This document shows, one piece after another, positions 48,163 to 56,515 of a DNA stretch of 64,000 nt; positions within the stretch are counted from its first letter, which is position 1; each line of letters opens with the position of its first letter. The translations under genes were made by a program, and so were the position numbers. A model generated the notes under the pieces. It saw nothing but the letters and a program-made list of their open reading frames with translations. It had not been told where the DNA came from and did no database searches. The DNA is from Streptomyces sp. NBC_00536. GTDB lineage: Bacteria; Actinomycetota; Actinomycetes; Streptomycetales; Streptomycetaceae. The stretch is from NCBI RefSeq assembly GCF_036346295.1, contig NZ_CP107819.1:4836001-4900000 (forward strand), read 5' to 3'.

Positions 48163-48948
48163 GTGCGTTCCACCCTCGTCCGCCGTTCCGTCCTGACCGC
48201 CTCGGCGGTGTCGCTCGCGCTGCTGGTCACCGCTTGTGGTTCGGACAAGGCGGCGAAGGACGAGCCGAAGGGCGGCGGCGCGTCGTCGGCCGCTCCGTCC
48301 GCGCCGGCCGCCGACCCGGCGGCGAAGGCCAAGACCGCCGCGGAGCTGAAGGCGCAGCTGGTCACGCAGGCCGACCTGGCGGAGTACAAGGTCAAGGAGG
48401 CCGCGCCGGACGAGGTCACCGGCGCTGCCGCCGCGTACGCCACCACCAAGGCCGAGTGCCAGCCGCTCGCGCAGGCGATGTCGGGCGCCGGGGTCGGCAA
48501 GTCCGTGGGCAGCGCGGCGACCAAGGTCAGCAGCGTTCCGAAGGCGCCCGCCGCGGACGCCTCCCCGGAGGAGAAGCTCAAGGCCATCAAGGACGCCGCG
48601 GGCGTGACGGTCACGATGGTCAGCCTGAGCTCCTACGACGGCAAGGGCGCCGCCGATGCCTTCGCCGCGGTGAAGGCCGCGGGCACCGCGTGCGTCGCCG
48701 GCTACCCGGGGGCCAAGGAGTCCGACACCGGCAAGGTCACGAAGGTCACCGAGGGCACCCCGGTGAGCGCCGGTGACGAGGCCGTCGCCTTCGCCGTCGA
48801 GCGCGACGCGGACGGCGACAAGCTCGCCACCCAGCTCGTGGTGGTCCGCAAGGGCAACACCCTCGCGTCCTTCTACTCGCTCTCCCCGCTGACCGCCGCC
48901 GCGCAGCCCAAGGCGATCGTCGACGCGCAGGTCAAGAAGCTCGGCTGA
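48163..48948 (+). CDS. Secreted lipoprotein, function unknown
   Basis: A 261-aa lipoprotein. GTG start; signal MRSTLVRRSVLTASAVSLAL ending in lipobox LVTAC with the lipidated Cys at about residue 25, then a Lys/Gly/Ala/Pro-rich linker to about residue 55. The mature domain (AELKAQLVTQADLAEYKVKE onward) resembles the many Streptomyces sensor-like lipoproteins of unknown role. Its own terminator follows; upstream is the repeat block, so it is monocistronic. Confidence 0.8.
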   Translation: MRSTLVRRSVLTASAVSLALLVTACGSDKAAKDEPKGGGASSAAPSAPAADPAAKAKTAAELKAQLVTQADLAEYKVKEAAPDEVTGAAAAYATTKAECQPLAQAMSGAGVGKSVGSAATKVSSVPKAPAADASPEEKLKAIKDAAGVTVTMVSLSSYDGKGAADAFAAVKAAGTACVAGYPGAKESDTGKVTKVTEGTPVSAGDEAVAFAVERDADGDKLATQLVVVRKGNTLASFYSLSPLTAAAQPKAIVDAQVKKLG

Positions 48949-48991
48949 TCCCGGTCGAGGAGCCCGGCTGATCCCGGGTCAGAGCACGTCG

Positions 48992-49025
48992 AACCCGCCC
49001 CGGCACACGTGCCGGGGCGGGTTTT
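48992..49025 (+). terminator. Terminator after the lipoprotein gene
   Basis: 15-bp perfect arms aacccgccccggcac (48992-49006) and gtgccggggcgggtt (49009-49023) with a 2-nt apparent loop, followed by a T run. The best intrinsic terminator in the window. Confidence 0.92.
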
Positions 49026-49078
49026 TCGTCCGGTTCGGGTACCGGGCTGAGCGCTGCCCGCGGCGTAGGGTGCCGCCT

Positions 49079-50929
49079 ATGTGCGGAATCGTGGGTTACG
49101 TGGGAGCGCAATCTGCGCTCGATGTGGTCATCGCCGGACTCAAGCGGCTGGAGTACCGGGGCTACGACTCGGCGGGTGTCGCCGTGCTCGCCGACGGAGG
49201 GCTCGTCTCCGTCAAGAAGGCCGGCAAGCTGGTCAATCTGGAGAAGGAACTGGTCGGGCATCCGATGCCCGCCGGTTCCACGGGACTCGGGCACACCCGG
49301 TGGGCCACCCATGGCGGGCCCACCGACCTCAACGCCCATCCCCACCTGGACAACTCCGGGCGCGTGGCCGTCGTGCACAACGGCATCATCGAGAACTTCG
49401 CCGTACTGCGGGCCGAGCTGACGGAGCGTGGGCACCGGCTGGAGTCCGAGACGGACACCGAGGTCGTCGCCCACCTGCTGGCCGAGCGCTTCGCCGAGGC
49501 GGGCGGGGACCTGGCGGAGGCGATGCGGCGCGTCTGCCGCCTGCTGGAGGGCGCGTTCACGCTGGTCGCCGTGCACGCGGACGCCCCGGACGTGGTGGTC
49601 GGCGCGCGCCGGAACTCCCCGCTCGTGGTGGGCGTTGGAGAAGGCGAGAACTTCCTTGCCTCGGACGTGGCCGCCTTCATCGCCCACACCCGGTCCGCGA
49701 TCGAGCTGGGGCAGGACCAGGTCGTCGAACTGCGCCGCGACGGGGTCTCGGTGACCAATTTCGACGGCTCGGCCGCCTCCGTGCGGGCGTACCACGTCGA
49801 CTGGGACGCCTCCGCCGCGGAGAAGGGCGGCTACGACTACTTCATGCTCAAGGAGATCGCCGAGCAGCCGAAGGCGGTCGCCGACACCCTCCTCGGCCGG
49901 ATCGACGCGAGCGGCTCGCTGACCCTGGACGAGGTCCGCATCCCCGCCTCCGTCCTGCGCGAGGTCGACAAGGTCGTCATCGTGGCCTGCGGTACGGCGT
50001 ACCACGCGGGCATGATCGCGAAGCTGGCCATCGAACACTGGACGCGGATCCCCTGCGAGACGGAGCTGGCCAGCGAGTTCCGCTACCGGGACCCGATCCT
50101 CGACCAGCGCACCCTCGTCATCGCCATCTCGCAGTCCGGCGAGACGATGGACACCCTGATGGCGCTGCGCCACGCGCGGGAGCAGGGCGCGAAGGTGCTG
50201 GCCGTCTGCAACACGAACGGGTCGACCATCCCGCGCGAATCCGACGCGGTCCTCTACACGCACGCCGGGCCGGAGGTCGCCGTCGCCTCGACCAAGGCGT
50301 TCCTGACCCAGCTGGTCGCCTGCTACCTGGTCGCGCTGTACCTCGGGCAGGTGCGCGGGACGAAGTGGGGCGACGAGATCCGGGCGGTGATCCGCGAACT
50401 GTCGGACATCGCGGGCGCTGTGGAGACCGTACTGGAGACGATGGAGCCGGTCCGGGAGCTGGCGCGGTCGCTCGCGGACAAGAACACCGTGCTGTTCCTG
50501 GGGCGGCACGTCGGGTACCCGGTGGCGCTGGAGGGCGCGCTCAAGCTCAAGGAGCTGGCGTACATGCACGCCGAGGGCTTCGCGGCGGGCGAGCTGAAGC
50601 ACGGGCCGATCGCGCTGATCGAGGAGGACGTGCCGGTGGTGGTCGTGGTGCCCTCGCCGAAGGGCCGGTCGGTGCTCCACGACAAGATCGTGTCGAACAT
50701 CCAGGAGATCCGGGCCCGCGGGGCGCGCACCATCGTGATCGCGGAGGAGGGCGACGAGGCGGTGGTCCCGTACGCCGACCACCTGATCCGGATCCCGGCC
50801 ACGCCGACGCTGCTCCAGCCGCTGGTGGCGACGGTGCCGCTGCAGGTGTTCGCCTGCGAGCTGGCGACCGCGCGGGGCAACGAGGTGGACCAGCCGCGTA
50901 ACCTCGCCAAGTCCGTGACGGTGGAGTGA
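49079..50929 (+). CDS. glmS: Glutamine--fructose-6-phosphate aminotransferase
   Basis: GlmS (616 aa) makes glucosamine-6-phosphate from fructose-6-phosphate and glutamine. Initiation at ATG 49079 places the nucleophile Cys directly after Met (MCGIVGYVGA), essential for the N-terminal glutaminase; an in-frame codon 9 nt upstream would bury it and is rejected. Two SIS sugar-binding domains follow (VACGTAYHAGM, then ISQSGETMDT), with LKELAYMHAEGFAAGELKHG and the end LAKSVTVE. Supplies GlmM in this window. No glmS ribozyme-like leader is visible. Confidence 0.98.
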   Translation: MCGIVGYVGAQSALDVVIAGLKRLEYRGYDSAGVAVLADGGLVSVKKAGKLVNLEKELVGHPMPAGSTGLGHTRWATHGGPTDLNAHPHLDNSGRVAVVHNGIIENFAVLRAELTERGHRLESETDTEVVAHLLAERFAEAGGDLAEAMRRVCRLLEGAFTLVAVHADAPDVVVGARRNSPLVVGVGEGENFLASDVAAFIAHTRSAIELGQDQVVELRRDGVSVTNFDGSAASVRAYHVDWDASAAEKGGYDYFMLKEIAEQPKAVADTLLGRIDASGSLTLDEVRIPASVLREVDKVVIVACGTAYHAGMIAKLAIEHWTRIPCETELASEFRYRDPILDQRTLVIAISQSGETMDTLMALRHAREQGAKVLAVCNTNGSTIPRESDAVLYTHAGPEVAVASTKAFLTQLVACYLVALYLGQVRGTKWGDEIRAVIRELSDIAGAVETVLETMEPVRELARSLADKNTVLFLGRHVGYPVALEGALKLKELAYMHAEGFAAGELKHGPIALIEEDVPVVVVVPSPKGRSVLHDKIVSNIQEIRARGARTIVIAEEGDEAVVPYADHLIRIPATPTLLQPLVATVPLQVFACELATARGNEVDQPRNLAKSVTVE

Positions 50930-50954
50930 GCGAAGCGAGTTCGGAGTCCGATAA

Positions 50955-51323
50955 GTGATCATCGGTGTGGGGATCGACGTGGCCGCGATCGACAGGTTCG
51001 CGGAGTCGCTGGAACGGACGCCCCGGCTGGCGCGGCGGCTGTTCGTCGACGCGGAGTTGATCCTGCCGAGCGGCGAGCGGCGCGGAGCCGCCTCGCTCGC
51101 CGCCCGGTTCGCCGCGAAGGAAGCCCTGGCCAAGGCGCTCGGCGCGCCCGGCGGGATGCTGTGGACCGACGCCGAGGTGTACGTCGAGGCGAGCGGGCAG
51201 CCGAAGCTGCGGGTCACCGGGACGGTGGCCGCGCGGGCGCAGGCGCTCGGGGTGCGGTCCTTGCACCTCTCGCTCAGCCACGACGCGGGGGTGGCCTCGG
51301 CGGTGGTGGTCGCCGAGGGGTGA
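50955..51323 (+). CDS. acpS: Holo-[acyl-carrier-protein] synthase
   Basis: AcpS (122 aa) transfers phosphopantetheine from CoA to acyl carrier proteins. Motifs [13 protein letters not shown] (metal Asp) and [13 protein letters not shown] (Glu and Lys) are intact. GTG start at 50955, 25 nt after glmS. The stop lies in a 14-bp tandem duplication (cgccgaggggtgat, 51311-51352). Consumes CoA whose synthesis begins with CoaA encoded nearby. Confidence 0.96.
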   Translation: MIIGVGIDVAAIDRFAESLERTPRLARRLFVDAELILPSGERRGAASLAARFAAKEALAKALGAPGGMLWTDAEVYVEASGQPKLRVTGTVAARAQALGVRSLHLSLSHDAGVASAVVVAEG

Positions 51324-51352
51324 TCGCCGAGGGGTGATCGCCCAGGGGTGAG
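51311..51352 (+). repeat. 14-bp tandem repeat across the acpS stop
   Basis: cgccgaggggtgat at 51311-51324 and 51325-51338, with a third copy (51339-51352) differing at two positions. The first unit contains the acpS stop codon. Confidence 0.75.
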
Positions 51353-51420
51353 GGGGCGCCTCGTGCTTGCAGACCGTTGATTGCCGGGGGCCGGGGCACG
51401 TCGTCGGGCACGCTGGGGGC

Positions 51421-52863
51421 ATGCGAACTGCTTACAGCGTGGAGACCGTACGGGCCGCCGAGCGCGAGCTGATCGCGCGGCTGCCCGAAGGAACCCTGAT
51501 GCGGCGGGCGGCGGCCGGACTGGCCACCGTCTGCGCCGGGCTGCTCGGCCGGGTCTACGGGGCGCGCGTGGCGCTGCTCGTGGGCACCGGGGACAACGGG
51601 GGCGACGCGCTCTACGCGGGCGCACGCCTGGCGCGCAGGGGCGCGGGCGTGACGGCCGTGCTCCTGGACCCCGAACGGGCGCACGCGGGCGCACTGGCCG
51701 CCCTGCGCGCCGCCGGGGGCCGGGTGGCCGAACGCCTGCCGGAGCGGGTGGACCTGGTCGTGGACGGGCTGCTGGGCATCGGCGGCCGCGGCGGGCTGCG
51801 CCCGGCGGCGGCCGCACTGGTGGCGCGGGTGCCGCAGGGCGTCCCGGTCGTCGCGGTGGACCTGCCGAGCGGGGTGGACGCGGACACCGGCGAGGTCGCG
51901 GGGGCGGCCGTACGGGCCGACGTGACCGTGACCTTCGGGGCGTACAAGCCGGGGCTGCTGATCGATCCCGGGGCCTCGCGGGCCGGAGTGGTGCGGCTGG
52001 TGGACATCGGGCTGACGCTGCCGGAGCCGGACGCAGCGGCGGCGCGGGCCCTCCAGCACGCCGACGTGGCCGCGCTGCTGCCCGCGCCGACGGCTTCGAG
52101 CGACAAGTACCGGCGCGGGGTCGTGGGCATCGTCGCCGGGTCCGCGCAGTACCCGGGGGCGGCCGTGCTGTCCGTCGCGGGCGCGCTGCGGGGCGGGGCG
52201 GGGGCCGTGCGGTACGTCGGGCCCGCGCACGCGGCGGAGATGGTGCTCGCGCGGTACCCCGAGACGCTGATCGGGCGCGGGCGGGTGCAGGCCTGGGTGA
52301 TCGGGCCGGGCCTGGGCGCGGGGCGGGAGGACGAGGTCACGGAGCTGCTCGCGACGGCGGCCGCGGAGGGGGTGCCGGTGCTGGTGGACGCGGACGGGCT
52401 GCGGGGGCTGTCCGGGCCGGGCGCGGGGGCGGTGCTGCTGACGCCGCACGCGGGGGAGGCGGCGGCGCTGCTCGGGGTGCGGCGGGCGGAGGTGGAGTCG
52501 GCGCGGCTGGCGTCCGTACGGGAGCTGGCGGGGCGGTACGGGGCCGCGGTGCTGCTGAAGGGATCCACGACGCTGGTCGCGGGGCCGGGGGGCTCCGGCG
52601 GGCCGGTGCGGGTGAACGCGACCGGGACGCCGTGGCTGGCCACCGCCGGCAGCGGTGACGTGCTGTCGGGGCTGGCCGGGTCGCTGATGGCGGCGGGGGT
52701 GGGGGCGGTGGACGCGGGCTCGGTGGCGGCGTACCTGCACGGGCTGGCGGGGCGGCGGGCCTCTTCGGCTGCGCCGGTGCTCGCGCAGGAGGTGGCGGAT
52801 GCGCTTCCGGGTGCGTGGCGGGACGTGCTGACCCCGCCCGTGCCCGGCCTGGGCGGCGCCTGA
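51421..52863 (+). CDS. nnr: Bifunctional NAD(P)H-hydrate epimerase / dehydratase
   Basis: A 480-aa repair enzyme for damaged NAD(P)H. N-terminal YjeF-type epimerase (about 1-210) with LVGTGDNGGDALYAGARLAR and VDLPSGVDADTG; C-terminal ribokinase-like ADP-dependent dehydratase (about 220-480) with VIGPGLGAGRED, LLTPHAGEAAALLG and the AGSGDVLSGLAGSL motif. ATG 51421 gives MRTAYSVETVRAAER; upstream codons read into low-quality sequence. 97 nt after acpS; followed by a repeat-rich spacer. Confidence 0.96.
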   Translation: MRTAYSVETVRAAERELIARLPEGTLMRRAAAGLATVCAGLLGRVYGARVALLVGTGDNGGDALYAGARLARRGAGVTAVLLDPERAHAGALAALRAAGGRVAERLPERVDLVVDGLLGIGGRGGLRPAAAALVARVPQGVPVVAVDLPSGVDADTGEVAGAAVRADVTVTFGAYKPGLLIDPGASRAGVVRLVDIGLTLPEPDAAAARALQHADVAALLPAPTASSDKYRRGVVGIVAGSAQYPGAAVLSVAGALRGGAGAVRYVGPAHAAEMVLARYPETLIGRGRVQAWVIGPGLGAGREDEVTELLATAAAEGVPVLVDADGLRGLSGPGAGAVLLTPHAGEAAALLGVRRAEVESARLASVRELAGRYGAAVLLKGSTTLVAGPGGSGGPVRVNATGTPWLATAGSGDVLSGLAGSLMAAGVGAVDAGSVAAYLHGLAGRRASSAAPVLAQEVADALPGAWRDVLTPPVPGLGGA

Positions 52864-52879
52864 GCCGTCCCTGCGGCCC

Positions 52880-52929
52880 GGTGGGGCCTCCGGCGGGTCC
52901 TCAAACGCCGGACGGGCTGGATTTGGCTG
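52880..52929 (+). repeat. Intergenic repeat, copy A
   Basis: 50 nt containing cctcaaacgccggacgggct; 49 of 50 positions match copy B at 53085-53134. The motif is, from memory, one of the most abundant intergenic repeats in Streptomyces genomes. Confidence 0.8.
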
Positions 52930-52939
52930 AGCCTTCGTT

Positions 52940-52961
52940 CCAGCCTCGTCGGAGTTTCAGG
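52940..52961 (-). repeat. Degenerate inverted copy of the intergenic repeat
   Basis: ccagcctcgtcggagtttca and the next two bases resemble the inverted form of the copy A core with several changes, so an older insertion. Confidence 0.6.
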
Positions 52962-53001
52962 TGCCCCCTCTAAGCCTGGCTGGCGCCTGAGCCGTCCCCC
53001 T

Positions 53002-53023
53002 CCAGCCTCGCCGGCGTTTGAGG
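53002..53023 (-). repeat. Inverted copy of the intergenic repeat
   Basis: ccagcctcgccggcgtttga and following gg: the inverted core. Together with copy B it could form a long hairpin. Confidence 0.7.
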
Positions 53024-53084
53024 CGCCCCCGGAGGGCGTGCGGGCCGCGGCCGCTCACGACGGTTGGTCCCCGGGGTGCGGCCG

Positions 53085-53134
53085 GGTGGGGCCTCCGGCG
53101 GGTCCTCAAACGCCGGACGGGCTGAATTTGGCTG
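53085..53134 (+). repeat. Intergenic repeat, copy B
   Basis: Near-perfect direct duplicate of copy A, 205 nt downstream of it. Confidence 0.8.
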
Positions 53135-53243
53135 GGCTGGTCCCGCCGGTGCGGGCGGCCTCGCCGGGGTGGGACGTGGTCAAGGTGTGGGCTCCTTGGG
53201 TGCTTGAGCGGCGCGCTGGTGGGGTTCTGAGACACTTGCGGCG

Positions 53244-54383
53244 ATGAACGAGACACCGCCGCGCGTACACGCCGAGATCGATCTTGACGCCGTACGGGGG
53301 AACGTGCGCGCTTTGCGCGACCGCGCACCCCGGGCCGAGCTGATGGCCGTCGTCAAGTCGGACGCCTATGGTCACGGGGCCGTGGCCTGTGCCAGGGCTG
53401 CCCAGGAGGCGGGCGCGACCTGGCTCGGCACGGCGACCCCGCAGGAGGCCTTCGCGCTGCGCGACGCGGGCATCACGGGCCGGGTGATGTGCTGGCTGTG
53501 GACCCCGGGCGGGCCCTGGCGGGAGGCCATCGAGCGGGATGTCGATGTGTCCGTGAGCGGGTTGTGGGCGCTCGAAGAGGTACGGGCCGCTGCGCGCGCG
53601 GCCGGGCGCACCGCCAGGATCCAGCTCAAGGCCGACACCGGCCTCGGCCGCAACGGCTGCCAGCCCGCCGACTGGGCCGAACTGGTCGGCGAGGCGGTCG
53701 CCGCCCAGGCCGAGGGCACCGTCAAGGTCACCGGCGTGTGGTCGCACTTCGCCTGCGCCGACGAGCCCGGCCACCCCTCCATCCAGCTCCAGCTGACCGC
53801 CTTCCGCGACATGCTCGGCTACGCCGAGAAGGAGGGCGTGGACCCCGAGGTCCGGCACATCGCCAACTCGCCCGCCACCCTCACGCTCCCCGAGAGCCAC
53901 TTCGACCTGGTGCGCTGCGGCCTCGCGGTGTACGGCGTCTCGCCCGCCCCCGAACTCGGCACGTCCGCCCAGCTCGGGCTGCGCCCCGCGATGACGCTCA
54001 AGGCCTCGGTCGCCCTGGTCAAGGACGTACCCGGCGGCCACGGCGTCAGCTACGGGCACCACTACACGACGCCGGGGGACACCCGGCTGGCCCTGATCCC
54101 GGCCGGGTACGCCGACGGCATCCCGCGGCACGCCTCGGGCACCGGCCCGGTGCTGGTCGGCGGGGAGTGGCGGACGGTGGCCGGGCGGGTGGCCATGGAC
54201 CAGTTCGTGGTCGACCTCGGGCCCGGCGCGGACGTCCGCTCCGGCGACGTGGCCGTCATCTTCGGCCCGGGCGACCAGGGCGAACCGACGGCCGAGGACT
54301 GGGCGCGGGCCGCGGGGACGATCGCCTACGAGATCGTCACGCGGATCGGGTCCCGGGTCCCCCGGGTGCATCTGCATGAGTGA
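53244..54383 (+). CDS. alr: Alanine racemase
   Basis: Alr (379 aa) makes D-alanine for peptidoglycan using PLP. PLP lysine is Lys38 in AVVKSDAYGHG; the second catalytic residue is Tyr270 in HGVSYGHHYT. A single ATG (MNETPPRVHAEIDLDAVR) fits the family. Followed 68 nt later by the alpha/beta hydrolase, then tsaE, the usual Streptomyces order. Confidence 0.97.
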   Translation: MNETPPRVHAEIDLDAVRGNVRALRDRAPRAELMAVVKSDAYGHGAVACARAAQEAGATWLGTATPQEAFALRDAGITGRVMCWLWTPGGPWREAIERDVDVSVSGLWALEEVRAAARAAGRTARIQLKADTGLGRNGCQPADWAELVGEAVAAQAEGTVKVTGVWSHFACADEPGHPSIQLQLTAFRDMLGYAEKEGVDPEVRHIANSPATLTLPESHFDLVRCGLAVYGVSPAPELGTSAQLGLRPAMTLKASVALVKDVPGGHGVSYGHHYTTPGDTRLALIPAGYADGIPRHASGTGPVLVGGEWRTVAGRVAMDQFVVDLGPGADVRSGDVAVIFGPGDQGEPTAEDWARAAGTIAYEIVTRIGSRVPRVHLHE

Positions 54384-54451
54384 TGAGTGATTGCCATAGT
54401 TGTTTGTCCGGTACGTCTGGGTTTCATGGCTGAGTGCTGAGTGAGGTCGGC

Positions 54452-55624
54452 GTGAGCGAGAACTGGCGAAAGGCGGGCTGGGCGGGCGCCGCGATCGGCG
54501 TCGTGGCGGCGGGTGCGGCGGCCGGAGTGGCCGTCGAGCGGCTCACGGTCGGCCGCGGGATCCGGATGAAGGCGCGCCTCGCGCTCGACGCGTCGGGCCC
54601 CTACGGCACCCTGCGCGGCACCGAGGGCACCTGCCGGGCCGAGGACGGCACCCTGCTCCACTACGAGAGCGACGAGCTGCCCGAGGACGGCGCCAAGCGC
54701 CGCCGCCTGCGCCGCAAGCCCGCCCCCGCCGCCACCGTCGTCTTCTGCCACGGCTACTGCCTCGCCCAGGACTCCTGGCACTTCCAGCGCGCCGCGCTGC
54801 GCGGGGTGGTCCGCGCCGTGTACTGGGACCAGCGCAGCCACGGCCGCTCGGCCCGCGGCCTCGCGCAGGCCGACGGCGAACCGGTCAGCATCGACCAGCT
54901 CGGCCGCGACCTGAAGGCGGTCATCGACGCCGCCGCGCCCGAGGGCCCGCTGGTCCTCGTGGGCCACTCCATGGGCGGCATGACGATCATGGCGCTGGCC
55001 GCCCAGTACCCCGAGCTGGTGCGCGACCGGGTGGTCGGCGTCGCGCTCGTCGGCACCTCCAGCGGCCGGCTCGGCGAGGTGACCTACGGGCTCCCCTCCG
55101 TCGGGGTCAGCGCGGTGCGGCGGGTGCTGCCGGGCGTGCTGCGGGCGCTGTGCTCGCAGGTGGAGCTGGTGGAGAAGGGGCGCCGGGCCACCGCGGACCT
55201 CTTCGCGGGCATGATCAAGCGGTACTCCTTCGGCTCGCCCGACGTGGACCCGGACGTGGCGCGCTTCGCCGAGCGGCTGATCGAGGCGACCCCGATCGAC
55301 GTGGTCGCCGAGTTCTTCCCGGCGATCATGCTGCACGACAAGACGGCCGCGCTGCGGCAGTTCGCGGACCTCCCGGTCACCGTGATAGCCGGCGACCGCG
55401 ACATGATCACCCCGCCCGAGCACAGCGTGGCCATCGCCGCCGAGCTGCCCGACGCGGAACTGGTGGTCCTGGAGGAGACCGGGCACCTGATGATGCTGGA
55501 GCGCCCGGAGACCGTCACCGCGCTGCTGACCGGCCTGCTGGCCCGCACGGGCGCGGTCCCGGCAGCGGCTAACGTTGGCGGGCATGGAAGCACCGCTGCA
55601 AGCACCGCACGACCGGGCGGCTGA
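54452..55624 (+). CDS. Alpha/beta hydrolase, membrane-anchored
   Basis: A 390-aa hydrolase. GTG 54452 gives MSENWRKAGWAGAAIG with a hydrophobic helix (GVVAAGAAAGVAVERL) at about residues 10-30, likely an N-terminal anchor. Alpha/beta-fold landmarks: HGYCLAQDSWHFQR (oxyanion region), nucleophile elbow GHSMGG, later GDRDMITPPEHS (Asp) and ETGHLMMLE (His). Substrate unknown. Its 3' end overlaps the tsaE start by 41 nt. Confidence 0.88.
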   Translation: MSENWRKAGWAGAAIGVVAAGAAAGVAVERLTVGRGIRMKARLALDASGPYGTLRGTEGTCRAEDGTLLHYESDELPEDGAKRRRLRRKPAPAATVVFCHGYCLAQDSWHFQRAALRGVVRAVYWDQRSHGRSARGLAQADGEPVSIDQLGRDLKAVIDAAAPEGPLVLVGHSMGGMTIMALAAQYPELVRDRVVGVALVGTSSGRLGEVTYGLPSVGVSAVRRVLPGVLRALCSQVELVEKGRRATADLFAGMIKRYSFGSPDVDPDVARFAERLIEATPIDVVAEFFPAIMLHDKTAALRQFADLPVTVIAGDRDMITPPEHSVAIAAELPDAELVVLEETGHLMMLERPETVTALLTGLLARTGAVPAAANVGGHGSTAASTARPGG

Positions 55625-56126
55625 GGCCGCGACCGGCGCGACCCTGATCACGATCGACTCCCCCGAGGGCATGGGGGACCTGGGCCGCAGGCTCGCCGCG
55701 CTGCTGCGCCCCGGCGACCTCGTCCTGCTGACCGGTGAACTCGGAGCGGGCAAGACCACCCTGACCCGGGGCCTCGGCGAGGGCCTCGGCGTGCGCGGGG
55801 CCGTGACCTCGCCGACCTTCGTGATCGCCCGGGTCCACCCGCCGCTGGCCGGCGGTCCGGCGCTGGTCCACGTGGACGCGTACCGGCTCGGCGGCGGGCT
55901 GGACGAGATGGAGGACCTGGACCTCGACGTCTCGCTGCCCGAGTCCGTGGTCGTCGTCGAATGGGGCGACGGCAAGGTGGAGGAGCTGTCCGACGACCGG
56001 CTGCACGTGGTGATCGCCCGCGCGGTGGGCCACGAGGAGGTCCTCGACGACATGCGCCAGGTGTCGGTGTACGGGGTGGGCGCGCGCTGGGCTGACGCGG
56101 GCATCGAGGCGCTGGCCGGTTCTTAG
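55584..56126 (+). CDS. tsaE: tRNA t6A biosynthesis ATPase TsaE
   Basis: TsaE (180 aa) is the P-loop ATPase of the TsaBDE complex that makes N6-threonylcarbamoyladenosine at tRNA A37. Walker A GELGAGKT at residues 51-58, then TSPTFVIARVH and VHVDAYRLGG, VVVVEWGDGKVEEL. ATG 55584 (MEAPLQAPHD); a TTG 9 nt upstream is possible. Overlaps the hydrolase gene; partners tsaB and tsaD lie 1-3 kb downstream. Confidence 0.95.
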   Translation: MEAPLQAPHDRAAEAATGATLITIDSPEGMGDLGRRLAALLRPGDLVLLTGELGAGKTTLTRGLGEGLGVRGAVTSPTFVIARVHPPLAGGPALVHVDAYRLGGGLDEMEDLDLDVSLPESVVVVEWGDGKVEELSDDRLHVVIARAVGHEEVLDDMRQVSVYGVGARWADAGIEALAGS

Positions 56127-56137
56127 GGATTCCAGCA

Positions 56138-56157
56138 GGGTACCGACGGGTACCGAC
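56138..56157 (+). repeat. 10-bp tandem repeat gggtaccgac
   Basis: Two perfect copies back to back, 12 nt after tsaE and upstream of the DtxR-like palindrome. May be an operator or a slippage product. Confidence 0.6.
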
Positions 56158-56218
56158 AAGTCGTCGGCAAAATGTTGCGCCGATGGCGGGGGCCGTGATG
56201 ACATGGTACCGAGAGTCG

Positions 56219-56234
56219 GTTAGGCATGCCTAAC
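56219..56234. promoter_or_regulatory. Perfect palindrome resembling a DtxR-family operator
   Basis: gttaggcatgcctaac is a perfect 16-bp palindrome, 34 nt upstream of the small gene at 56268. TTAGGC/GCCTAA half-sites resemble those of iron- or manganese-responsive DtxR-family regulators in actinobacteria (IdeR/DmdR/MntR type). The identity of the regulator is inference. Confidence 0.5.
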
Positions 56235-56267
56235 TTCGACGGTCGGTCGAGCGCCCAGGAGGCAGCC

Positions 56268-56453
56268 ATGTCGGCAGAAGAGCGAGTTTCCCGCCCGTCC
56301 GCCGCGCCCGCCCCCGGACCGTCGATGGGCGCGCTGCTCGCCGCGTGCCGGGCCGCCACCGCCGTGTCGACCCCGCCCAGGCGGCCGGTCGAGTCCGCGC
56401 CCGCCCCCACGCCCGTACGCACACAGGCCGCTCCGGAATCCGAAGCGGCCTGA
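56268..56453 (+). CDS. Small hypothetical protein with strong ribosome site
   Basis: A 61-aa protein MSAEERVSRPSAAPAPGPSM, then GALLAACRAATAVSTPP and a Pro/Ala-rich tail. The main evidence is an ideal aggagg six bases before ATG 56268 and the upstream DtxR-like palindrome. An ATG at 56226 is in frame but lies in the palindrome. Low complexity; function unknown. It converges on the YkuD-like gene. Confidence 0.6.
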   Translation: MSAEERVSRPSAAPAPGPSMGALLAACRAATAVSTPPRRPVESAPAPTPVRTQAAPESEAA

Positions 56454-56515
56454 GTCGTATTCATCTGATCCGCGTCACCCGTACGGGTCAATCCCGGCGG
56501 TCTCGCGTCACGCCG

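Larger units (their letters stand above)
52864..53243. other. Repeat-rich spacer between nnr and alr
   Basis: 380 nt with no gene, filled by copies of a Streptomyces intergenic repeat in both orientations (52880-52929, 52940-52961, 53002-53023, 53085-53134). The alr promoter must lie in the last 110 nt; no clear hexamers. Confidence 0.7.

Noticed and set aside
49026..49078. glmS ribozyme
   Set aside because: Only about 50 nt separate the terminator from the glmS ATG, too short for the ribozyme, and no matching core is visible.
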